This document shows positions 45,002 through 53,907 of a DNA stretch of 58,507 nucleotides, piece after piece. The number at the start of each line of letters is the position of its first letter. Within the stretch, counting starts at the first letter, position 1. Location of the stretch: assembly GCA_019058515.1 (NCBI GenBank), contig JAHPYY010000032.1:1-58507 (forward strand), written 5' to 3'. The notes under the pieces are model-generated. The model ran no database searches, was not told the DNA's origin, and saw only the letters and a list, made by a program, of their open reading frames with translations. This DNA comes from Promethearchaeota archaeon (GTDB lineage Archaea; Asgardarchaeota; Lokiarchaeia; Sigynarchaeales; SOKP01). A program made the translations under genes and the position numbers.

Positions 45002-46066
45002 ATGGTTAAACCATTATATTTATGTTCTCTTAAAGAACGCGTAGGAAAAAGCATGCTTTCTATTGGAATTCTAAAGAAATTAGAAAGAGAATGCAAGAAA
45101 GTAACCTATTTCAAACCCATTGGTATATCTAAAAGTGCGTTTACTGCTAAAGCGGATCCCGATGTTGGGTTTATACAATCGTGTGTAGAAACTTCAAGCC
45201 TACCCTACGATTTACATTCTCCAGTTTCGGTTCCAGATTGCTATTACATCGATACCGTTGACGCTGAAAAGAAGAGAGAGCACTTGGCAAATATCAAGAA
45301 ATCGTACGACCAGTTAACTGCTGATGCTGATTATGTGGTCATAGAAGGCGGACCTAGCATAAAAAAATTTATCCGAGTGGGATTAGATGATGTGACTGTT
45401 GCTCAAACCTTGGGAATAAACGACCTTATTTTTGTTGAGACCGAATCTTCAGACAAATGCATTGATAACTTATTCTTTGCGAAAAAGTATTTCGAGTTTA
45501 GAAATATTAACATTAAAGGCATAATTTTTAATCAAATTGATTTTGATTACAAAGCAAGAATACAGGAATTAGATAAAAATCACATAGGTAGATATAACAT
45601 TCCTATATTTGGAATAATCGAAAAAAGTATTGAATTAATATCACCGAGAGTATCTGAGGTTCAAGCAGCTATTGGGGGAGAATTGATAAACGATCCTGCC
45701 GTGGCTGGATTAAATAATCGCGTAGAGTCGTATATAGTTGGAGCAATGAACACTCAGTCAGCTTTGAAGTATCTAAGACAAACTAAAAAAACTGCTATTA
45801 TAACTGGAGGAGACAGAACCGATTTAGCTTTGGCTGCATTAGGAGAAGATGTGTCTGCATTGATTTTAACGGGATTTATTCAACCTGATGTCAAAGTAAT
45901 ATATGAGGCTAACCAAAGAACGGTGCCTATAATTTTAAGCCCTTCAGACACTTACACTACATTACGCAACATCAATAGGTTGAAGCCAGGGTTGCAAGAA
46001 GATGAGATTAGCATAGTTACTGATTTTATTGACAAATTTATCGACTGGGAAAAATTGTTAGAGTGA
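45002..46066 (+). CDS. P-loop (BioD-like) plus DRTGG domain protein
   Basis: N-terminal P-loop domain related to dethiobiotin synthetase and the N-terminus of long phosphotransacetylases (LYLCSLKERVGKSMLSIGI at residues 5-23, VVIEGGPS). It is followed by a DRTGG domain (about 215-320; AIITGGDRTDLALAAL). Such proteins commonly sit beside ADP-forming acyl-CoA synthetases and are thought to sense nucleotide or acyl status. The GKT/S motif is VGKS, so nucleotide binding is likely. It directly follows the synthetase and is co-transcribed. Confidence 0.85.
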   Translation: MVKPLYLCSLKERVGKSMLSIGILKKLERECKKVTYFKPIGISKSAFTAKADPDVGFIQSCVETSSLPYDLHSPVSVPDCYYIDTVDAEKKREHLANIKKSYDQLTADADYVVIEGGPSIKKFIRVGLDDVTVAQTLGINDLIFVETESSDKCIDNLFFAKKYFEFRNINIKGIIFNQIDFDYKARIQELDKNHIGRYNIPIFGIIEKSIELISPRVSEVQAAIGGELINDPAVAGLNNRVESYIVGAMNTQSALKYLRQTKKTAIITGGDRTDLALAALGEDVSALILTGFIQPDVKVIYEANQRTVPIILSPSDTYTTLRNINRLKPGLQEDEISIVTDFIDKFIDWEKLLE

Positions 46067-46129
46067 TACTATAAATACTTCAACCTTCTTATTTTCTACA
46101 GCCTACAAGTTCTTTTAAGAAGATTGAAA

Positions 46130-47584
46130 TTAAATGAGATCGAGGACTCTCATTTTTAATTCTGCCTCCTCGTTCATCTTTATGGATTCTTCCATGCTTG
46201 TATTCGATTCGCCAGAGATCCGCAGATATGGGCTTGTACCTGAACGCCTTATCAAGATCCATCCTCCATCGTAATCAAAGCGGCAGCCATCCATTTTACT
46301 TATTCGCACAATCTCCTTATTTAAGTTATTAAATACACCCTGCATTTCATCGATAATTGTTTGGTTAATTTCTTCAGTAAAAGGAATATCTTGCCTTAAT
46401 TTGAAATTTCTTCTATAAAATGGGTAATTTGGAATATCTTCAAGTAGCATTTTAAGACTCTTTCCTGTATCCGTAATCATTTGCAATACCTTGGCAATGG
46501 TAACGATTGAATCCGGACCATAATGCGTTGCAGGCCAAATATAGGTACCACTGCTTTCACCACCTACAAATCCATTACATTTTTTAAGGGCATAGGCTAC
46601 TTTAATATCTCCTACTTCTGTCCTTATTACTTCGCACCCTAAGGGGTTAAGAGTGTCTTCTACTAAGCTGGAGGAATTTATGGGAGTAACTACCTTTAAA
46701 TTCTCTTCGGAAAGTTTTGTTCCTTTGTATTTTAATAAATAGTGTTTAGCCATTAAGGCTAAAAGTCTAATTGGATCGACAATCTCTCCATTCTCGTCGA
46801 GAAATATAACTCTATCCGCATCCCCATCTAAGGCAATTCCTATATCTTCGCGATCAGAGATTTGAAGAAACTTAGATATCTGTATAAGGTTTTCTTTGTT
46901 TGGTTCGCTGTGTCTTCCCGGAAAATGTCCATCCATTTGGCTGTTTATTGTCATAACGTTAACGTTGTATTTTCCTAATAATTTTGGAACGATTTCACAA
47001 CTACTTCCGTTACCAGGATCAACTATTACATGCATATTTTTTCCGTCGAATTGAATACGTTCCATTACATCGTTTATGTGTGTATCGTTGATGTCATTAA
47101 CGGTCGTTACTTTTCCGACTTCGAACCACGCCTTATGTGCGAAATCTTTCGTGTTAAATATCTCTTCAATTTGTTCTTCTTGATCGGGTGTAAATCCCAT
47201 CCCGCTAGGATTCCAGAACTTTAATCCAATATATTCTGGTGTATTGTGAGACGCTGTAATCATCACTCCAGCATCGGCGTTGAGAAATTGGAGAGACATA
47301 GTCAAAGTTGAGGTAGTGACTATTCCTACTGTTTTTACCTTACATCCTACGCTTACCAATCCCGAAATAAGTGCGTGCTCTATAGGTAAAGCGCACATAC
47401 GAATATCTTTACCTATAACCACTGTAGCAGTGTATGTATTAGCCTGCTTAACGGTTCTATGTAAATATGTGCCTAATGCCAATCCCAAATCTAAACCCAT
47501 TGCGGGAGTTAGCATAACATCGTTGTTAGTGTAATTTGTATAAACTCTTCGGACCCCTGCCGTTCCGAACAGACTTTTTGCCAA
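46130..47584 (-). CDS. Phosphohexomutase (phosphomannomutase/phosphoglucosamine mutase family)
   Basis: Interconverts hexose-1-P and hexose-6-P. The phosphoserine loop is TASHNTPEYIG (S112), the metal loop DGDADR, the sugar loop GGESSGT and the phosphate loop RRSGTSPYLRI. The 484 residues are typical. Family members use glucose, mannose or glucosamine phosphates; the sugar-loop sequence does not decide which. It could feed surface glycan synthesis, in line with the mannosidase. Its start lies at the boundary to the CG-poor block. Confidence 0.93.
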   Translation of the reverse strand: MAKSLFGTAGVRRVYTNYTNNDVMLTPAMGLDLGLALGTYLHRTVKQANTYTATVVIGKDIRMCALPIEHALISGLVSVGCKVKTVGIVTTSTLTMSLQFLNADAGVMITASHNTPEYIGLKFWNPSGMGFTPDQEEQIEEIFNTKDFAHKAWFEVGKVTTVNDINDTHINDVMERIQFDGKNMHVIVDPGNGSSCEIVPKLLGKYNVNVMTINSQMDGHFPGRHSEPNKENLIQISKFLQISDREDIGIALDGDADRVIFLDENGEIVDPIRLLALMAKHYLLKYKGTKLSEENLKVVTPINSSSLVEDTLNPLGCEVIRTEVGDIKVAYALKKCNGFVGGESSGTYIWPATHYGPDSIVTIAKVLQMITDTGKSLKMLLEDIPNYPFYRRNFKLRQDIPFTEEINQTIIDEMQGVFNNLNKEIVRISKMDGCRFDYDGGWILIRRSGTSPYLRISGESNTSMEESIKMNEEAELKMRVLDLI

Positions 47585-47857
47585 GCTTCTTCCTCCTAAA
47601 ATCTAATAATCCGTTAATTAAAATATCTATTTAAAAGAATAGAAAAGGTTTATACTAAAATTTAGTATAGCTTTGTTTATTATTTTTTCGTGAGTTTTTT
47701 AATAAGACAATACTTCCAGAAATCTGATAAAAAAGAGTAAAAGAAATAATAATTCTTTCTTTGGATTACCCCATGACCATCAAACAATAAATTAGTTTAA
47801 TTATTTTATATAAAAATAAAATTAATATTTAAAATCACGATTTCTTTAAATAAGTTT
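47585..47857. other. Interval with palindrome upstream of the GRE activase
   Basis: 273 bp of very AT-rich DNA between divergent genes. It holds the 19-bp palindrome described separately; nothing else is supported. Confidence 0.5.
47651..47669. promoter_or_regulatory. 19-bp palindrome, possible operator
   Basis: TATACTAAA-A-TTTAGTATA is a perfect inverted repeat in the region between the mutase and the GRE activase. A related copy lies just upstream of the GRE gene. Confidence 0.5.
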
Positions 47858-48766
47858 ATGAAGGGCATTATATTTGATATCCAAAATTATGCAATATATG
47901 ATGGTCCCGGCATTAGAACCTTATTTTTTCTAAAAGGATGTCCCTTGAAGTGCGTTTGGTGTCAAAATCCAGAATCGCAAAAACTTAATCCTCAAGTGTC
48001 TTATTTTGAAGAAAAATGTTTAAAGTGTGAAAATTGTGTGAATGCTTGTCCTAATAGTGCACTTCAATTAGAAAATGATAAAATTGTTAGAAATGAAGAA
48101 CTTTGTACTACTTGTGGAACATGTGTTGAAGCATGTCCAAATAATGTTATGGAAATTATCGGAAAAGACATATCAATTGAAGAATTGGTCGAAATTGCAT
48201 TAAGAGATAAACCTTTTTATGATAACTCTGAAGGAGGTGTTACTATTTCAGGAGGAGAACCCACTGTACAAATTGAGTTCCTTTTGGAATTTCTCAAAGC
48301 TTTACAAGAAAAGGGGATACATATTGCAATAGAAACATGTGGTTATTTTAACAATGATTTTATCGACGACTTAATTCAAACTGTCAATCTTTTTTTATTT
48401 GACATCAAGCACATAGATTCAGAAATTCACAAAAAATATACTACTGTACCAAATAATAAGATTTTAGAAAACTTCTCTATTTTACATTCAAAAATTGGAA
48501 GTGAAAGAATTATTCCTCGTGTACCCATAATTCCAGGAGTAAATACAGATGAAAATACTATAAACAGTATAGCCTACTTTTTGAAAGAAATAGGGTATAA
48601 TGGACCAGTTCATTTAATGCCATATAATAAATTAGCAAAAACAAAGTATGAGAAGGTGGGAATGGGGTATCTATATAAAGATATGGGTGAACTTACAGAA
48701 GAAAATCTCCAAAAGATTACAAAACGGTTTGAACAACATTCTATTAGTGTTGTTATAAATCATTAA
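47858..48766 (+). CDS. Glycyl-radical enzyme activase (radical SAM)
   Basis: Installs the glycyl radical on the enzyme encoded downstream. The radical-SAM motif is CPLKCVWC (C28, C32, C35) after GPGIRTLFFLKG. Two ferredoxin-type clusters are inserted: C54/C57/C60/C64 and C83/C86/C89/C93. GGVTISGGEPTVQ is the SAM-binding strand. The 302 residues and the extra clusters match activases of GREs other than classical PFL. 155 bp separate it from the GRE, with the second palindrome in between, so each gene may have its own regulated promoter. Confidence 0.95.
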   Translation: MKGIIFDIQNYAIYDGPGIRTLFFLKGCPLKCVWCQNPESQKLNPQVSYFEEKCLKCENCVNACPNSALQLENDKIVRNEELCTTCGTCVEACPNNVMEIIGKDISIEELVEIALRDKPFYDNSEGGVTISGGEPTVQIEFLLEFLKALQEKGIHIAIETCGYFNNDFIDDLIQTVNLFLFDIKHIDSEIHKKYTTVPNNKILENFSILHSKIGSERIIPRVPIIPGVNTDENTINSIAYFLKEIGYNGPVHLMPYNKLAKTKYEKVGMGYLYKDMGELTEENLQKITKRFEQHSISVVINH

Positions 48767-48858
48767 GCTATTAACCCTCATATTTTTCTTAAATTAAATC
48801 AAAACAACAACTTATAAATATTTTTATTTTATTGATCTTAACTAATTCTAAGAAAAAT

Positions 48859-48876
48859 TATACTAAATTAAGTATA
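48859..48876. promoter_or_regulatory. Palindrome upstream of the glycyl-radical enzyme
   Basis: TATACT-AAATTA-AGTATA, 45 bp ahead of the GRE start, shares arms and AT core with the 47651-47669 palindrome. Probably a binding site for a dimeric regulator. Confidence 0.5.
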
Positions 48877-48921
48877 CCAATAATTAATTAGTTCTATAAT
48901 AATCTAATTAAAATATGGTAG

Positions 48922-51510
48922 ATGATTATGAACCTTATTGATAACGCCAGCGATAGAATAAAAAGAATAAGAAGAAGGCTCCTTGATGAGATGCCTTTAA
49001 TTTCTATAGAGAGAGCAAAACTATATACAGAGAAATGGAAAGAAACTGAAGGTAAGAATATACCACTTAGTGTAAGAGTTGCTTTTTCTATGAAGAATGT
49101 TCTTGAAAACATGACAATTTATATCGATCCTGATGATAGAATTGCTGGAAAATGGACAGAAAATTTTCTTGGAATCCCTATTGACATAGAACGCGGAATA
49201 TGGAACAAAGTTTTTGAAGTTGAACTTGATGCAAAAACAATGAAAAAGTACATGAAACAAAGTTATAAAAACTACATGTCTTATATGATTGATAAAATTG
49301 GACCTGATGGTCTCCGGGAATTACTTGAAAATACAAAAAAGATAGGGGCTCCTATTACAACACTTGGAACTGACACATTAGACCAAAGAAAAATAAATCC
49401 ATATACTATTAAAGAAGATGATAAAAGACTCCTTCTTAAAGAACTTATACCATATTGGAAAGAAAAAACACTTGCAGATATTTTAGAAAAAGAATATGCC
49501 AATTCTGAAGTATATACTGGTGAAGCATATGACTTTTTAACGCATTTACCATTAAAAACTGCTCAAAATGATATTGTAATATCACCTTGTGCGGTTATTG
49601 GTGTATGGCAAGGGCATCTAGTTTTAGATTTTGAAACAATCTTGAAAAAAGGATTCTTGAGAATGCTAAAAGAGATCCAGGACGAGATAGAATTAAATTT
49701 AGATTTAACTAGTGAACAAAGGGATTTTTTAAGATCTATTGAAATAACAATTGAGGCTGTATTAGTTTATTCGCATAGATTGGCAGAAAAGGTAGGAGAA
49801 GAATTAGATAATACAAATGATATAGAGAAAAAAAAAATTCTATCAGTTATTCATGAATCATGTAAGCAAATTCTAACTTCTCCTCCAACTACATTTCGTG
49901 AAGCAGTACAAATATTTTGGATTGTTAAGACGACAGTAGATCTAGCCATTCCCTTTAATGTACATGGTCCAGGGCGTCTAGATCAGCTACTTTTTCCTTA
50001 TTATCGTTCAGATATTGAAAAGAGTCTTATTACTCGAGAAGAGGCACGAGAATTACTTGAAGAATTAGTTCTAAATATAATGAGTCATAATATCCGTCCA
50101 TATTCAAATGCTGTAAGTGATTTTAGTCAACGATTTGAAGGTTCAGAACCAGTAACGGTAGGAGGCTTAAATGAAGGAGGAGAAGACGCAACAAATGATC
50201 TTAGTTATCTAATCTTAGAAGCAGCAGATAGATCTAAAGCTTCGCTTAATTTTGCTGTTCGTTTTCATGATAAAAGTCCTGAAGAATTATTTATGAAGGT
50301 TGCTGAAATTCAGTACAACGGATATTCAAGCATATCTGTATTAAATGATAATGTCTGTATTGAAGCATTAAAGAAGCGAGGAATTACTGCAAAAGATGCG
50401 AATGCTTATTCAATCACTGGATGTGTAGATCTGTGTAGTCCGGGAAAAACTGGAGGAATTGGTTTTTCAGCACTATTATTATGTAGAACCTTGGATATGA
50501 CACTTCGAAATGGTAATTGCTTAACACTTGGTGGTTTAATAAATGATGTGGGGTTAAAAACGGGTAACCCAGATAATTTTCATTCATTCGATCAATTCTT
50601 AGATGCATTTTATCAGCAAATAGATTTTGTTATTCAAAAAATAGTAGAAGCCACTAATATACGTGATAGACTATTTGCTAAGTATTTTCCAGCACCTTTC
50701 ATATCTTCATTCATGCGAGGATGCTTTAAATCTAAAAGAGATGTGACTCAAGGAGGTGCTTTCTACGATGCTGAAGGAATCCTTATAATGAATAGTGTAG
50801 CAAATTTGGTTGATTCTTTGTATGTAATCAAAAAACTTATCTTTGAACAAAAGCAATTCACATTTAAAGAATTGATTGAAGCAATCGATAATAATTTCTC
50901 AGATAAACATAAAGAAATCCACAAAATAATAATGGCTCTTGAAGGAAAATGGGGGAATGGGAATCCAGAATGTGATCAACTTGCGCGAGAGGTTACTTCT
51001 CGAATATTTGAAGAAACTTATAATTATAAGACTTATAGAGGTGGTGTTTATGCTCCTTTTATCATATCAATGACATCTCACACATATGATGGGCGAATTG
51101 GTATTGCGACCCCAGATGGTAGACTTGCTGGAAAACCATTTGCAGCAAGCTGTAATCCCTACAATGTTGAGAAGAACGGACCAACAGGTGTTATGCGATC
51201 AGTAGCTGCTCTTGATTTTGAACATGTTTGTGGTTGTGCAGTTAATATACGAATGCATCCCTCTGGGATTGGAAAAACAAAAGAAGCTAGAAAAAAGTGG
51301 ATTTCTCTACTAAAAACTTACTATAGTTTAGGAGGACAACAGCTTCAACCTACTGTTGTATCTACAGAAGTTTTGAAAGCTGCTCAGCAGAACCCAGAAC
51401 CATATAGAAATATAATCGTAAAAGTTGGAGGTTATTCTGCTTACTTTACTGATTTAGGAAAAGAAATTCAAGATGAGGTCATTTCGAGAACAGAACATAT
51501 TATAATTTAG
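48922..51510 (+). CDS. Glycyl-radical enzyme, PFL/diol-dehydratase-like
   Basis: Large anaerobic radical enzyme. The thiyl cysteine lies in SITGCVDLCSPG (C501), and the glycyl site near the C-terminus is KVGGYSAY (G837), 25 residues from the end. The 862 residues match the dehydratase/decarboxylase branch. In dehydratases the cysteine is followed by Val-Glu, with Glu as general base; here it is Val-Asp (D503), and there is a second Cys (C505), so the reaction is uncertain. An ATG at 48928 fits better to a GGTAG site and would drop two residues. Activase lies upstream; LuxC and LuxE homologues are 2.4-5.6 kb downstream. Confidence 0.92.
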   Translation: MIMNLIDNASDRIKRIRRRLLDEMPLISIERAKLYTEKWKETEGKNIPLSVRVAFSMKNVLENMTIYIDPDDRIAGKWTENFLGIPIDIERGIWNKVFEVELDAKTMKKYMKQSYKNYMSYMIDKIGPDGLRELLENTKKIGAPITTLGTDTLDQRKINPYTIKEDDKRLLLKELIPYWKEKTLADILEKEYANSEVYTGEAYDFLTHLPLKTAQNDIVISPCAVIGVWQGHLVLDFETILKKGFLRMLKEIQDEIELNLDLTSEQRDFLRSIEITIEAVLVYSHRLAEKVGEELDNTNDIEKKKILSVIHESCKQILTSPPTTFREAVQIFWIVKTTVDLAIPFNVHGPGRLDQLLFPYYRSDIEKSLITREEARELLEELVLNIMSHNIRPYSNAVSDFSQRFEGSEPVTVGGLNEGGEDATNDLSYLILEAADRSKASLNFAVRFHDKSPEELFMKVAEIQYNGYSSISVLNDNVCIEALKKRGITAKDANAYSITGCVDLCSPGKTGGIGFSALLLCRTLDMTLRNGNCLTLGGLINDVGLKTGNPDNFHSFDQFLDAFYQQIDFVIQKIVEATNIRDRLFAKYFPAPFISSFMRGCFKSKRDVTQGGAFYDAEGILIMNSVANLVDSLYVIKKLIFEQKQFTFKELIEAIDNNFSDKHKEIHKIIMALEGKWGNGNPECDQLAREVTSRIFEETYNYKTYRGGVYAPFIISMTSHTYDGRIGIATPDGRLAGKPFAASCNPYNVEKNGPTGVMRSVAALDFEHVCGCAVNIRMHPSGIGKTKEARKKWISLLKTYYSLGGQQLQPTVVSTEVLKAAQQNPEPYRNIIVKVGGYSAYFTDLGKEIQDEVISRTEHIII

Positions 51511-52265
51511 TGTTTAGATTTCTAAAACTCTATTTTATTTTTTTTCAGATCATGTAATTATTCGAGTTAATACCTCTTCTACATTTTCTTGAAAAATTAT
51601 ATGTGATACTCTATTCAAAATCTCTAAACTTTTATTTTCGCATGTTAGCTTGTTATATATATAAGTCGCAAATTCTATTGAAAGTATATTACAGCAAAAA
51701 TGTGTATAAACTTAATTCAAATCCTTTACTCTATTGAATTAAAGTTATAATATAATTACTTCAGAATAATTCAGAATGTAAAAAATGGGGAATTTCAAGG
51801 AATAATTATCTAGAATTAAGCAATTTATCATTTGGGTTAAACCGAGTTTACACTCACACCACCCTAATTGCGAGCAATATGACGATGATTTTTCAACTTT
51901 GTCAATTCCACCGCATTCTTTTGGACATCCAGTTCTATTGAATTATATTTAAGATTTAAAAAATGAATAAGTTTTTATAAAAATACCAGAAATTACGGAA
52001 AACAAAGTCTTAAACATGAATTTTTTTATGTATATTATAATATTACATAGTGATATAATAAAATTGATAGGTTGTTGCTAAAATTACAGAAATAAATTTA
52101 GAACCAATAAAAGAAGACATACGATTAGGGAATTTTAATAATGCTCTTAATACTTTAATTTCTTTATTAAATAATGATAATTATGACCTAATACCCCATA
52201 TTTTAGAGGGGATTTTAGAAATACAAGAAAATGGAGTTGAATTATCTAAAGAGCAACTCGTTAAA
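51511..52265. other. Interval with coding-like debris, 755 bp
   Basis: Contains no full gene. On the minus strand a 55-codon open frame without a start (about 51550-51714) ends in FQENVEEVLTRIIT and looks like a C-terminal fragment. Another minus stretch (about 51850-51950) is cysteine-rich (CPKECGG ... CSQLGWCEC). On the plus strand the frame of the HEAT gene stays open from 52071. These may be gene remnants. Confidence 0.35.
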
Positions 52266-53870
52266 GTGAAACCTTTTGTAGATTTTTACGAAGAAAATGT
52301 ACAAGATTCAGCGTTAAAAATCTACATGAATTCATTAAATAGAAATCTCAGTTTATTTAGACATGATTTGGATTTCTTAAAGTCAAAAACAACAAATATA
52401 GAACCTAATATTAGAGAAAAATTAGTTGATTTTTTCATTGATATCTATTCTGGAATTTCTAAATATGAAAAAAACTTAATACAGGGATTAATCACAAATT
52501 TAAGTGATGATTTATGGAATATTAGAGTAAAAATAATTGATTTTCTTGATAAACTTTTTATAGAAAGACCTAAACTCATATTAAAATTTGATAAAGAATT
52601 AGAACTCTTATTAGATGAAAAAGATATAAGTGTAAGAAGAGAAGGGCTAGATTTATTATTAAAATCGTATATTAAAACATATTCAGTTGAGGATATTAAG
52701 AGATTAGTCCAATCAATTCCAGAGAGAGATTGGATTGCTCAAGAAAAAATACTTTTTCTTATTGGAAAGTTAGGGATTAAAAGAAAAGAATTAATTAAAC
52801 CTATTGTCCAGGATTTAATATTAGCATTAGATTATGATGATTATTTAGTAAATAAAGCAATGAGAAAAACAATTGAGGAAATAATGGAATATCATAGTGC
52901 ATTATTTGACGATGATTTTTTCTTATTTATTGAAAATGATAAAATTGATAATTTAGAAGCAATTGAATTTCTGTTGAGAGAATCAATACTTAAACATGGA
53001 TTTAACCGTTTTTTTGAGATCTTTTCTCGTTTTTCCCCCCAAAATAAACATATAATTAAAAGTATTAATAATATAATAAGAAAATTATATGCTACAAATC
53101 CTAAATTTGTAGAGTCATTATTTTCACAGTTATTAAATCGTATATTAGATGATTTCAGTCAAGAAAACTATGATAAACTAGATTTAATCCTTAAACACCA
53201 TAATCATTATCCGCTTTATTTATTATGTTATCAGACTCTTAAAAATAAAGGACCACTTAAAAATCTTGAAGAAGAACGAAGAAAAGAAGAATTAATTATT
53301 TTTTTGCATGCTTCAATGCCAAAACACGGATATCAGAAATTGATTGAATGGCTGAATTACAATCTTAAGAAAGGACCAATTGAAATCGAACAATTAAGGC
53401 AAGAGTTCCAAATTGATAAGTCTAATATTATGGAAATTCTAAAAAATCTCATCGTAAATAAACAAATCAATATCTTATATCGCAATAATAAGATTGAAAA
53501 GAAAGATAAACTTGAACCATCTAATAATGATTTTGAAATTTTAAAACAAATTAAAATATATCAAAATCCAAAAGAAATTGAATATATTATTAAATTAAAT
53601 ATAAAAATTAAGAACATTTCAGATACGTGGATTTCTGATTTATATCTTATTTGTGATACGCCTGAAAATATCATAATTGATGAGGAAAATAGTGAAAAAT
53701 ACATTGATATATTAAATTTGAATCAGCATATCATTTTAAATTGGGAATTTCATAAATTTTTTAATAAAGATTTAAATCCATCATCTAAAATCCTACGACT
53801 CTTAATGATTTATCAAAAAAGAGGAAAAATTTTTAGTATAGAAAAAAATCTTGATTTAGAACTCCTATAA
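52266..53870 (+). CDS. HEAT-repeat protein with winged-helix and Ig-like C-terminal part
   Basis: Residues 1-320 form helical HEAT-like repeats (DFLDKLFIERPKLILKF, LLLDEKDISVRREGLDLLL). Then comes a winged-helix-like segment (about 375-430; GPIEIEQLRQEF), and a beta-sandwich-like end (IKLNIKIKNISDTWISDLYLICDTPENI, about 445-534). The order resembles adaptin/coatomer proteins with an appendage domain. The GTG at 52266 is the first standard start, but the frame is open back to 52071 with protein-like composition and no ATG/GTG/TTG, so the true start may be a rare codon upstream. Function unknown. Confidence 0.55.
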   Translation: MKPFVDFYEENVQDSALKIYMNSLNRNLSLFRHDLDFLKSKTTNIEPNIREKLVDFFIDIYSGISKYEKNLIQGLITNLSDDLWNIRVKIIDFLDKLFIERPKLILKFDKELELLLDEKDISVRREGLDLLLKSYIKTYSVEDIKRLVQSIPERDWIAQEKILFLIGKLGIKRKELIKPIVQDLILALDYDDYLVNKAMRKTIEEIMEYHSALFDDDFFLFIENDKIDNLEAIEFLLRESILKHGFNRFFEIFSRFSPQNKHIIKSINNIIRKLYATNPKFVESLFSQLLNRILDDFSQENYDKLDLILKHHNHYPLYLLCYQTLKNKGPLKNLEEERRKEELIIFLHASMPKHGYQKLIEWLNYNLKKGPIEIEQLRQEFQIDKSNIMEILKNLIVNKQINILYRNNKIEKKDKLEPSNNDFEILKQIKIYQNPKEIEYIIKLNIKIKNISDTWISDLYLICDTPENIIIDEENSEKYIDILNLNQHIILNWEFHKFFNKDLNPSSKILRLLMIYQKRGKIFSIEKNLDLELL

Positions 53871-53907
53871 TCATTCTAGTTCAATTAAGTTATTCCGCTC
53901 TTTAAGA

